A stretch of DNA of 14,679 bases from Candidatus Bathyarchaeota archaeon (lineage in GTDB: Archaea; Thermoproteota; Bathyarchaeia; Bathyarchaeales; DTEX01): contig JAGGZB010000119.1 in the NCBI GenBank assembly GCA_021162225.1, positions 1 through 14,679 on the forward strand, in the 5' to 3' direction. Positions 7,031-13,235 of the stretch are shown in pieces. The notes below the pieces were generated by a model. It was not told the DNA's origin and did no database searches. It saw only the letters and a list, made by a program, of their open reading frames with translations. Within the stretch, counting starts at the first letter, position 1, and each line of letters starts with the position of its first letter. The position numbers and the translations under genes were made by a program.

Positions 7031-7060
7031 TTTCTCTGAATACCTCATACCCTTTCATAA

Positions 7061-8233
7061 TTAAAGAATCTTCTCCATCCTTTCGCATGCTTCTTTGATC
7101 CTATCTAGAGGTTGGGTTGCGGAGAAACGCACGTATCCCTCACCGTATTCTCCGAATCCTACTCCCGGAGTTGCAACTACACCTACCTCTAGAAGTCTCT
7201 GAACAAACTTTAAGGAGTCTTCTCTACACTTCGCCCATACATAGAAAGTTGCCAGTGGCTTCTTACACTCTAATCCGATGTGCTTAAGCCCCTCCGTTAG
7301 CTCCTTAATCCTCTCGTGGTACGTTGCCACAGTCTTCCTCACGTGTAAAGGAGGTTCTCCATTAACATAGCTTCTTAAGGCTCGCACTGCTACCTTCTGT
7401 ATATACTTAGGTGGACCTGAATCAACCTGTGCCTTGACCTTCAGAAGCCCCTTTATAACCTCTCTATTTCCGACGGCGAACCCTATTCTATCCCCTGTCA
7501 TGCTAAATGTCTTTGAGCATGAATGGAACTCAACTGCCACTTCTTTTCCGCCGTCAACCTCAAGTATGCTTGGAGCCTTATAGCCATTAAAGGTTATCTC
7601 GGAGTACGCGTTATCATAGCAGACTATAATGTTATTCTCTAAGGCGAAGTCCACGACTTGTTTTAGGCTCTTTCTATCCATGACGCTTCCGGTCGGGTTA
7701 TTCGGGTAATTAAGAAACATCATCTTCACGTTCTTTAAGTCCATCTCCATCAGAGACTCGATATTCGGCTTAAAGTCGTTCTCTTCAAGCAAAGGCATAG
7801 CGACCGGAATTCCCTCGCTAAGCGTGACCGCTCCGTTTGCATAGACCGGATACGCTGGATTTGGGACAAGAACTCTGTCGCCTGGATTAATGAAGGCTCG
7901 AGCTATATTAGCCAAGCCTTCCTTTGAGCCGATCAGTGCGATGACTTCTCTCTGTGGGTCGAGATCAACCCCAAATCTTCCTTTATACCAGTCGGCGACT
8001 GCCTCTTTGAATTCCGGTTCTCCCTGACTGAATGAGTAGTTGTGATTATTTGGATCCGAGGCTTCCTCAGCTAATGCTTCGAGGATGAACTTCGGCGGTG
8101 GAATATCTGGGTCTCCTATACTGAGGGAGATTAGATCGACGCCTTGCCTCTTCTTCTCACTTATGGTTTTTTCCAGCTCCGCGAATATATAGGGCGGAAG
8201 CTTCTTCACTCTCTCTGCGAATTCTATCCGCAT
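7061..8233 (-). CDS. dapL: Class I/II PLP aminotransferase, LL-diaminopimelate aminotransferase type
   Basis: The 390-residue fold-type I aminotransferase closely resembles the DapL2 group. These enzymes convert tetrahydrodipicolinate and glutamate to LL-diaminopimelate for lysine synthesis. The start RVKKLPPYIFAELE, the GDPDIPPP and YSFSQGEPEFKEAV segments, and the PLP-site residues are visible: NYPNNPTG (Asn179), YDNAYSE (Asp207), and SCSKTFSMTGDR with the Schiff-base Lys241. An Arg near residue 374 (YVRFSATQP) is the usual carboxylate-binding residue. No other lysine-pathway gene is in the window, so substrate rests on sequence resemblance; an alanine or aspartate aminotransferase remains possible. 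The ATG at 8233 is preceded by AAGGAG, and GTATAT at about 8268-8278 serves as TATA box, giving a leader of roughly 13 nt. It is divergent from the phosphoesterase gene. Confidence 0.85.
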   Translation of the reverse strand: MRIEFAERVKKLPPYIFAELEKTISEKKRQGVDLISLSIGDPDIPPPKFILEALAEEASDPNNHNYSFSQGEPEFKEAVADWYKGRFGVDLDPQREVIALIGSKEGLANIARAFINPGDRVLVPNPAYPVYANGAVTLSEGIPVAMPLLEENDFKPNIESLMEMDLKNVKMMFLNYPNNPTGSVMDRKSLKQVVDFALENNIIVCYDNAYSEITFNGYKAPSILEVDGGKEVAVEFHSCSKTFSMTGDRIGFAVGNREVIKGLLKVKAQVDSGPPKYIQKVAVRALRSYVNGEPPLHVRKTVATYHERIKELTEGLKHIGLECKKPLATFYVWAKCREDSLKFVQRLLEVGVVATPGVGFGEYGEGYVRFSATQPLDRIKEACERMEKIL

Positions 8234-8265
8234 CTATTCATCACGGCTCCTTCAATACCTTAGCC

Positions 8266-8278
8266 CATATACAATTTG
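8266..8278 (-). promoter_or_regulatory. TATA-like box of the aminotransferase gene
   Basis: AATTGTATATGGG on the minus strand lies about 35-45 bp upstream of the ATG, predicting a transcript start near 8246. Confidence 0.45.
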
Positions 8279-8315
8279 AGTCTTACGATCTACTTCCCTT
8301 TCGAAATACAGCGGA

Positions 8316-8329
8316 CATGAAAAATTTAT
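8316..8329 (+). promoter_or_regulatory. TATA-like box of the 3'-phosphoesterase gene
   Basis: GAAAAATTTATGG lies about 26 bp before a predicted start near 8350. The Shine-Dalgarno GGAGG (8360-8364) and ATG 8372 follow with 7 nt between them. Confidence 0.5.
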
Positions 8330-8371
8330 GGATGAGGATGAGATAGTCTAAAAAGTGATGGAGGCTGGAAG

Positions 8372-8758
8372 ATGAGCAACAAAGAAGAGGAGCGAGAGAG
8401 AATATATGTGATCCAGAAACATCAAGCTACACATCTACATTGGGATCTACGCTTAGAGATGGATGGCGTGCTAAAGAGCTGGGCTGTTCCTAAGGAGCCT
8501 CCGACGGAGAGAGGGATTAGGAGACTCGCAATCATGGTGGAGGATCATCCAATTGAGTACGCAAATTTTGAGGGAGTGATCCCGGAAGGCCAATATGGGG
8601 CGGGTGTTGTTGAGATATGGGATAAGGGAACGTATAGGCTGATCGATCGGAAGCCAGATAAGATCGTCTTCGAGATAAATGGGAAGAGACTGAAAGGGAA
8701 ATATTGTCTACTACGATTTAAAGGGGAGAAAAACTGGCTATTCTTCAAAACGAAGTAG
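8372..8758 (+). CDS. Stand-alone LigD-type 3'-phosphoesterase
   Basis: The 128-residue protein is only the PE domain of bacterial DNA ligase D, which trims 3'-phosphate and 3'-ribonucleotide ends during end repair. The family's metal and phosphate ligands are present: His17 in QKH, His23-Asp25-Arg27 in LHWDLRLE, His59 in EDHPIEY, Tyr63, and EGVIPEGQYGAG. No ligase or polymerase domain is attached and the length matches a minimal PE protein. Free-standing archaeal PE enzymes are known, including one from Candidatus Korarchaeum cryptofilum. The start is secure: GGAGG 7 nt upstream of ATG. Its TAG shares one base with the next gene's GTG, so the two are co-transcribed and translationally coupled. 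Confidence 0.93.
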   Translation: MSNKEEERERIYVIQKHQATHLHWDLRLEMDGVLKSWAVPKEPPTERGIRRLAIMVEDHPIEYANFEGVIPEGQYGAGVVEIWDKGTYRLIDRKPDKIVFEINGKRLKGKYCLLRFKGEKNWLFFKTK

Positions 8759-9255
8759 TGAGAGCTATGAGAAAGAGAAGAGGCACGCTCCTTGACGTGA
8801 TCTCGGATATCTTTGCCGAAAAGACTTCCTTGTTTGAACTTCCTCCCGGAGTTGAGGATGTAGAGAAGGTTGACTCAGACATTGTGAGAGTTCAGTTTAT
8901 AAGCGACATAGACTGTGATCTTCTATGCAGGGAAGCGATAAAGGAAGGATACACTGTTAGGAGAGGATGGTTTACCCCTCGGATAATATGGAACGGAACG
9001 ATAATAGCGAGGGTGGGAAGCAAGTCCGACCGGGCTAGACGACGTAGCATCTTCATATATTTGATTCCTCCGAACGAGGAGGAGATGAGTACCTATCGGA
9101 AGGTTGTTGCGATACAGCATGGAGTATTAGATCCGCGGACAAATAAGGTAGATCCTGAAAAATTTTTATGGTATAATCTTCGCATCATAAAGTTACTTGA
9201 GAATTATAGGAAGGCCAAGTATGAGAAGATTTGGGAGAGGCTTGAGTATCGCTGA
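8758..9255 (+). CDS. Hypothetical protein coupled to the 3'-phosphoesterase
   Basis: I do not recognise this 165-residue protein. It is basic and charged, soluble, with no signal peptide, membrane segment or cysteine cluster (two Cys near residues 53-57, DCDLLC). An alpha/beta pattern is suggested, with strands around VRVQFI, TPRIIWNGTIIARVG and RRRSIFIYLIPP, and a Lys/Arg-rich helical C-terminus. It starts at GTG 8758, overlapping the phosphoesterase stop by one base; an ATG at 8767 is an alternative. The tight coupling suggests a role with the phosphoesterase in nucleic-acid end processing, but that is inference from position only. Confidence 0.75.
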   Translation: MRAMRKRRGTLLDVISDIFAEKTSLFELPPGVEDVEKVDSDIVRVQFISDIDCDLLCREAIKEGYTVRRGWFTPRIIWNGTIIARVGSKSDRARRRSIFIYLIPPNEEEMSTYRKVVAIQHGVLDPRTNKVDPEKFLWYNLRIIKLLENYRKAKYEKIWERLEYR

Positions 9256-9264
9256 TCCGCCTCG

Positions 9265-9310
9265 TTTATTACTGAACGGTAATATTTAAATATTACCATT
9301 CGGTAATAAA
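9265..9310. promoter_or_regulatory. 46-bp near-perfect palindrome, probable operator of the winged-helix/Hsp20 operon
   Basis: The axis lies between 9287 and 9288; 21 of 23 base pairs are symmetric (exceptions 9277/9298 and 9273/9302). The central 20 bp (9278-9297) are a perfect palindrome. Each arm contains a smaller dyad: TTACTGAACGGTAA (9269-9282) and TTACCATTCGGTAA (9293-9306). These differ at two positions when one is inverted, with centres 24 bp apart. The TATA element ATATTTAAATAT lies between them, so two bound dimers would block TBP and the start site near 9312-9314. The likely ligand is the winged-helix protein encoded immediately downstream. Confidence 0.82.
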
Positions 9311-9325
9311 ATATGGCGAGGCCGC

Positions 9326-9733
9326 TTGGGACTGAAGCTCCAGCTAGTCAAAGACAAGCAAGTCATCTTCGAGATTCCACTATCAGATGAGGACTGGGCT
9401 GGAAGAAGCCTCAAGGATGAACTGAGAATAATCGAGGAGGAACTCCGGAGATTCTCAGAGATCTTCGAGGCTCTCTCAAACGAGACGCGAATAAGAATGA
9501 TGCGACGTTTCCTAAGCGAGGAAGACGCCTCCTTAAGGTTTGCTGATCTGATGCAGGATCTAAACCTAAACCCAAAGATCGTCTGGGAGAATCTGGGGAA
9601 GCTAAGTCGTTGCGGCTTCCTAGAGAAGACTGGAAGAGGAAGATATAGATGCTCCGAGTATGGGCAGAGAGCTTTCATGCTCATGGGCCTCGCCGTAAAG
9701 CTCCTGATGGAAATGATAGATGAGAATGAGTAA
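9326..9733 (+). CDS. ArsR-like winged-helix regulator, probable heat-shock-operon repressor
   Basis: This is a 135-residue DNA-binding protein. After a roughly 35-residue N-terminal segment with short strands comes an acidic helix, then ALSNETRIRMMRRFL, the typical first helix of ArsR-type winged-helix domains. The recognition-helix region (RFADLMQDLNLNPKIVWENLGKLSRCGFLEKT) and wing (GRGRYRCSEYG) follow, then a C-terminal helix likely to dimerise. There is no metal-binding Cys set as in classical ArsR. The frame offers TTG 9326 with GAGG 4 nt upstream and no ATG or GTG nearby, placing the start about 12 nt after the predicted transcript start. It sits 24 nt before Hsp20 and just after the large palindrome, so autoregulated control of the chaperone is the simplest reading; the archaeal regulator Phr is a functional parallel. 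Confidence 0.85.
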   Translation: MGLKLQLVKDKQVIFEIPLSDEDWAGRSLKDELRIIEEELRRFSEIFEALSNETRIRMMRRFLSEEDASLRFADLMQDLNLNPKIVWENLGKLSRCGFLEKTGRGRYRCSEYGQRAFMLMGLAVKLLMEMIDENE

Positions 9734-9757
9734 AAACAGAGTGGGAGGTGACCGGGT

Positions 9758-10345
9758 TTGTCAGATGAGTTCTGGGATAGATGGTTTAGAAGAAGATTCT
9801 CACCCTTTAGGAGTATCTTCGAAGACATTGAAGAGATGTTCAGGGAAATAGAGAACTTTATGGCCAGAGAGTTCGAGGAGTTCCCGAGGGAGGCGCCGAG
9901 GAATCTAATCCGCGAGAAAACATTGCCAGACGGTACAAAAGTGCGCGAGTGGGGTCCATTCATATACGGGTACACATTCACTATAGGCCCTGACGGTAAG
10001 CCTAGAGTCAGAGAGTTCGGAAATGTTAAACCGGAGATGAGGTTTGGGCGGCCTAGAATCAGCATAAGAGAAGAGAGGGAGCCGCTGGTAGACGTCATGG
10101 AGACTGATGACGAAGTCAAGGTTATTGCAGAGCTGCCGGGCGTCGAGAAAAAAGACATAAAACTTTATGGAACAGAGGATACTTTGACCATATCCGTTGA
10201 CACTGCTGAGCGGAAATACTACAAGAAGGTTGAGCTGCCTTCAGCCGTTGACGCTAAGAGTGCAAAGGCCTCCTATAAGAACGGAGTGCTAGAGGTTAGG
10301 CTGAAGAAGAAAAAAGAGCCAGAAGGAGAACCGATACTCCTCTAA
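9758..10345 (+). CDS. hsp20: Hsp20 / alpha-crystallin small heat-shock protein
   Basis: The 195-residue ATP-independent chaperone binds unfolding proteins as an oligomer. The long N-terminal region (1-105) has aromatic, Phe/Trp/Arg-rich helices and the segment WGPFIYGYTFTIGPDGKPR seen in an archaeal Hsp20 subgroup. The alpha-crystallin domain covers about 108-185 (PLVDVMETDDEVKVIAELPG, then the YKNGVLEVRL core), and the C-terminus ends in PILL, an I-x-I/V-like tail for oligomer contacts. The start is TTG 9758, fixed by a textbook GGAGGTGA (9744-9751) 6 nt upstream. It is co-transcribed with the winged-helix gene. The long open frame opposite this gene is a shadow. Confidence 0.95.
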   Translation: MSDEFWDRWFRRRFSPFRSIFEDIEEMFREIENFMAREFEEFPREAPRNLIREKTLPDGTKVREWGPFIYGYTFTIGPDGKPRVREFGNVKPEMRFGRPRISIREEREPLVDVMETDDEVKVIAELPGVEKKDIKLYGTEDTLTISVDTAERKYYKKVELPSAVDAKSAKASYKNGVLEVRLKKKKEPEGEPILL

Positions 10346-10357
10346 ACAAACCTCCAA

Positions 10358-10367
10358 TTTTTTATTT
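10358..10367 (+). terminator. Oligo-T terminator after Hsp20
   Basis: TTTTTTATTT starts 13 nt after the Hsp20 stop codon, a typical archaeal oligo-T termination signal, with no hairpin needed. Confidence 0.45.
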
Positions 10368-10497
10368 AATGACCGAAGCACATGATAAGAGAATCTGCAG
10401 ATTACGGATATGGTTTGCGCTGTGGAAAAATCTTTATAAAGTTTATATAGGCGAGTATTTTTGGGGTCCGAATATTTTTGGACCTGTCTTGTGTAGG

Positions 10498-10839
10498 TTA
10501 GCTCTGAGTTAAGAGGAGAATCGCTCGGGCCAGGTCTCCGCCAGTCTGTTCTAAAGCTGCCCTCGCTCGGTCTAGGCTTACCTTAGCTTGCTGAGCAACT
10601 AGCTGCACATCTTCTTCTGGAATGCTTATTGCTTTCTCTCTCTTCTTCTCAGATATTTCTCCCCCCATTACCTGGAATATCTTTTGTCCCTGAACCTCTA
10701 GAACGGCTACTTCCGGATTCTGCACTATTATCTCTTTGTCCTTAGTTTTTATGACGACTTCTTCGGCTTCAAGCGGCGTCATATTTAATCCCATACGCCG
10801 CATCATTCTTCGCGCCGTTCTTGGACTTATCCTCCTCAG
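10498..10839 (-). CDS. nac: Archaeal nascent polypeptide-associated complex protein (aNAC), apparent non-ATG start
   Basis: It binds ribosomes and emerging chains as a homodimer. The NAC domain (EEVVIKTKDKEIIVQNPEVA through GQKIFQVMGG) is followed by a linker and a C-terminal UBA domain (EEDVQLVAQQ to GGDLARAILLL). From the first ATG (10806) the protein has 102 residues, but the frame upstream encodes ISPRTARRMMRRMGLNM, which matches the usual archaeal NAC start (M-N-P-K/R-x-x-K-x-M-M-K-x-M-G). The frame is closed by TGA at 10848-10846 and contains no ATG, GTG or TTG before 10806. CTG 10839 lies 6 nt after GGTGA, the same spacing as for Hsp20; ATA 10830 is the alternative. It is 39 nt downstream of the PUA gene, probably one operon. 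Confidence 0.85.
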   Translation of the reverse strand: MRRISPRTARRMMRRMGLNMTPLEAEEVVIKTKDKEIIVQNPEVAVLEVQGQKIFQVMGGEISEKKREKAISIPEEDVQLVAQQAKVSLDRARAALEQTGGDLARAILLLTQS

Positions 10840-10878
10840 AAGCAGTCACCTCAAACAATCTTTTATTCTTCTTCCTTT

Positions 10879-11388
10879 TTAGTCTTCTTGAATCCTTCCT
10901 CTGCGAACCTTCACTGCTACTCCCCGTGTGAACTCGAGCATCTCTGCCCCTGAAAGTACAGCTTTTCCAACGGCGATTACCTCGCCGCGTGAATTAAGCA
11001 CTATAGTCTCCTCCATTGGACGGATTTCTCTGTCAGCATCAACTATATGCCTAGCGAAGACATCTTTCCCTTTTTCGACGAATATGGCAGCATCGTCTCG
11101 AACCTTAACCCACTGGGATACGGCCCCGCCGTTCTTAACGAGTCTCTTAGCTCCCTCGATCGTTAGATTTAGAAGCCCAGAAATAGGATTCAACGTGGCT
11201 ATTAATGTTTCGCCATCCCATATCTGCCTAATCCTCCCAGTCCTCTTGGAGATTTTGATGATTACATCTCCTGGAAATAGCCTTTTACCAGCGCCCCTAC
11301 CGAACTGATAATCCGCAATCTTTCTAATCATTTGAAGCAACATCTTCTCATCAGCGGACATATCGCAACTCATCTCGGAAAGCGTCAC
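10879..11388 (-). CDS. PUA-domain RNA-binding protein
   Basis: The 169-residue protein resembles the C-terminal part of archaeal tRNA-guanine transglycosylase/archaeosine synthase. A pre-PUA region (about 15-85) contains KIADYQFGRGAGKRLFPGDV and TGRIRQIWDGETLIATL. A PUA domain (about 88-165) follows, with AVSQWVKVRDDAAIFVEKGKDVFARHI and GKAVLSGAEMLEF. It has no catalytic domain, so it likely binds structured RNA, possibly tRNA or rRNA; the exact partner is unknown. It starts at GTG 11388, consistent with a leaderless transcript from the TATA element at 11409-11420; ATG 11373 or 11361 are alternatives. It is upstream of aNAC on the same strand and divergent from MBF1 with only 46 bp between them. 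Confidence 0.82.
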   Translation of the reverse strand: MTLSEMSCDMSADEKMLLQMIRKIADYQFGRGAGKRLFPGDVIIKISKRTGRIRQIWDGETLIATLNPISGLLNLTIEGAKRLVKNGGAVSQWVKVRDDAAIFVEKGKDVFARHIVDADREIRPMEETIVLNSRGEVIAVGKAVLSGAEMLEFTRGVAVKVRRGRIQED

Positions 11389-11408
11389 GTTTAAGTTGAA
11401 TCGCAGAT

Positions 11409-11423
11409 GAATATAATATCAAT
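11409..11423. promoter_or_regulatory. Shared divergent TATA region between PUA gene and MBF1
   Basis: GAATATAATATCAAT is nearly symmetric. It lies about 26 bp from the MBF1 ATG (11435) on one side and about 26 bp from the PUA-protein GTG (11388) on the other, so one A/T element appears to serve both directions. Both transcripts would be nearly leaderless. Confidence 0.55.
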
Positions 11424-11434
11424 GGTGTAGTTAC

Positions 11435-11944
11435 ATGCGATGTGAAGTCTGCGGCCGCGAGATTATCGGTAAGCCACACTACGTAATAATTGAGGGAGCG
11501 AAGCTCATAACGTGCGGCGAATGCGCGAAGCTAGGCTCTGGAGAGTGGAGTCCAAAACCATCCGTTAGCAGCTTAGACATAAAGATGAGAGCTTCTCGGA
11601 TACCCAAGAGAAAAGCGACTGTGAAGAACATCGATATACAGGAAGATGTGACGGTTATTGAGAATTTCGGTTCTCTCGTAAGAAACGCAAGGCAGAAGAT
11701 GGGGCTAAGCCAAGAAGACCTTGGAAGGAAGATCGGGGAGAAGACTTCGGTAATCAAAAGGATTGAAGTAGAGAAGATTATTCCTCATGAGCAGCTCGCT
11801 AGAAAACTTGAGCATGCTCTAGGAATAAAGCTACTTGTTCCTGTCGTTGAACCAGAGGTCCCTGCCTCCCTACATCCCACTCGCAGAGAAGTCACGCTAG
11901 GCGAGATTGTACAGTTAAAGGAATCAAAGAGGAGGAAAACATAG
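11435..11944 (+). CDS. mbf1: Multiprotein bridging factor 1 homologue (aMBF1)
   Basis: The 169-residue archaeal MBF1 has an N-terminal zinc ribbon (Cys3, Cys6, Cys27, Cys30), a flexible basic linker, and a Cro/C1-type helix-turn-helix at about residues 72-126 (FGSLVRNARQKMGLSQEDLG, then KRIEVEKIIP). In eukaryotes MBF1 links TBP to activators and protects against frameshifting on stalled ribosomes; the archaeal protein has been associated with the small ribosomal subunit. The ATG sits about 26 bp after the TATA element, so the mRNA is probably leaderless. Its TAG ends 1 nt before the proposed HflX start, and GAGGAGG within its last codons serves as HflX Shine-Dalgarno. Confidence 0.93.
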   Translation: MRCEVCGREIIGKPHYVIIEGAKLITCGECAKLGSGEWSPKPSVSSLDIKMRASRIPKRKATVKNIDIQEDVTVIENFGSLVRNARQKMGLSQEDLGRKIGEKTSVIKRIEVEKIIPHEQLARKLEHALGIKLLVPVVEPEVPASLHPTRREVTLGEIVQLKESKRRKT

Positions 11945-11945
11945 G

Positions 11946-13235
11946 ACGAAGGCCATAATAGTCGACAGGCGGGAGCCTTTCGAAAAGTCCCGGCTTGAAG
12001 AGCTAAAGAGGCTAGCTGAGGCGGCCGGATACGAGGTTGTAGGTTTTCTTGAACAAGTCACACACCCAGACTCGCGTTACTGCATAGGCAGAGGAAAAGC
12101 ACATGAGCTTGCAGAAATGGCTTCTGAACTAGGGGCTGAAAAGATAATCTTCGGCGAGGAATTGAAGGTCACTCAAATCTATAACCTCGCAAAGCTAACA
12201 GGCCTCGAGATCATCGATAGATTCCAGCTAATCTTAGAGATCTTTCAGAGAAGAGCTTCAACAAAGGAGGCGAAGCTCCAAATAGAGCTGGCCCGGTGGC
12301 GTTATGAGCTGGCACATGCAAGGGAAAAGGTTAGGCTTGCAAAGATGGGGGAACAGCCGGGTTTCATGGGGCTGGGCAAATATGAGGTTGACGTGTATCG
12401 GGAGACGGTGAAAAGACAAGTCTCAAGCATTCAGGAGAAGCTTAAGCGCGTGAGGAAGACGAGGGATCTCCACCGGCATAGGAGAAGAAAGATGGGTTTC
12501 CCCATGGTCTCGCTGGCTGGCTACACAAACTCCGGTAAAAGCACGCTATTCAAAGCTCTTACGGGCGAAAATGTACCTATAGATCGAAGCTTGTTCACAA
12601 CGCTTTCAACAACTACGCGTGTCACAAATCTCTTCGGAGAGCCGGTTTTAGTCACGGATACTGTTGGATTTATAGATAGGCTTCCAATAACGCTTGTAGA
12701 AGCCTTCCGTTCAACACTTGAAGAAACCATATTTGCAGATCTGATTCTTCTAGTAGTTGATGTAAGCGAATCCTTTGACGATATTGAGAGAAAGATGAAA
12801 TGTTGCTTGGATACTCTACGGGAGATAGGAGCCTTAGGAGTTCCAATCTTTACAGTTCTAAATAAGATTGACCTACTTTCAGATGAGGAGCTGGAATTGA
12901 AGATCAGAAAATTGAGAAAGCATTCCTCGAATCTTATTCCGATTTCTGCTCTTTATAGAAGGAACCTCGACATACTTAAGGTTAAAATGGCGAATCACCT
13001 CATAAAGCATGTTAAGTCCAGCATCATTATGCCGATAAGCGAGGAGTCCCTCTCGTTTCTTTCGTGGATATATGATCATACAAACGTGTTTAAGGTGGCG
13101 TATGGAAAGAAGCATCTTAAAGTCTCATTCTCAGCTAGACCTGTAATCGCTGAGAAGATAAGACATGGAGTAAAGAATTTAGGCGGAGCCTTCAAGTATG
13201 AAGCGAGAGATCTATATCCTCAGATTAAATCATAG
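11946..13235 (+). CDS. hflX: HflX family GTPase, apparent ACG start
   Basis: This ribosome-associated GTPase is known in bacteria to split stalled 70S ribosomes. The open frame before the first ATG (12117) encodes the conserved HflX N-domain: TKAIIVDRREPFEKSRLEEL, AEAAGYEVVG, YCIGRGKAHELAE. The gene thus begins about 57 codons earlier and totals about 429 residues, the normal size. A coiled helical region (RRASTKEAKLQIELARWRYE) precedes the G domain: G1 GYTNSGKST, G2 LFTTLSTTTR, G3 DTVGFIDRLP, G4 NKID. Between the in-frame TAA (11916-11918) and the N-domain there is no ATG, GTG or TTG. ACG 11946 lies where family members have Met (MKAIIV) and 10 nt after GAGGAGG (11929-11935). It overlaps the Trm56 gene by 38 nt. 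Confidence 0.9.
   Translation, partial: TKAIIVDRREPFEKSRLEELKRLAEAAGYEVVGFLEQVTHPDSRYCIGRGKAHELAEMASELGAEKIIFGEELKVTQIYNLAKLTGLEIIDRFQLILEIFQRRASTKEAKLQIELARWRYELAHAREKVRLAKMGEQPGFMGLGKYEVDVYRETVKRQVSSIQEKLKRVRKTRDLHRHRRRKMGFPMVSLAGYTNSGKSTLFKALTGENVPIDRSLFTTLSTTTRVTNLFGEPVLVTDTVGFIDRLPITLVEAFRSTLEETIFADLILLVVDVSESFDDIERKMKCCLDTLREIGALGVPIFTVLNKIDLLSDEELELKIRKLRKHSSNLIPISALYRRNLDILKVKMANHLIKHVKSSIIMPISEESLSFLSWIYDHTNVFKVAYGKKHLKVSFSARPVIAEKIRHGVKNLGGAFKYEARDLYPQIKS

Noticed and set aside
9286..10158. Long open frame (290 codons) on the minus strand opposite the regulator and Hsp20
   Set aside because: Ser/Leu/Arg-rich composition with no recognisable motif, no Shine-Dalgarno site, and complete overlap with two well-supported genes; it is a shadow of the purine-rich coding strand.
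10392..10403. 12-bp perfect palindrome AATCTGCAGATT between Hsp20 and aNAC
   Set aside because: Short, isolated between 3' ends of convergent genes, not repeated elsewhere in the window, and without a promoter it could control.
10464..10485. GGTCC/GGACC stem-loop as a terminator of aNAC
   Set aside because: On the aNAC strand the stem is followed by A-rich, not T-rich, sequence, so it does not fit archaeal termination; left only as part of the low-interest gap observation.
11929..11950. Programmed frameshift producing an MBF1-HflX fusion
   Set aside because: No convincing slippery sequence, both proteins have normal full lengths on their own, and GAGGAGG fits a separate initiation site for HflX.
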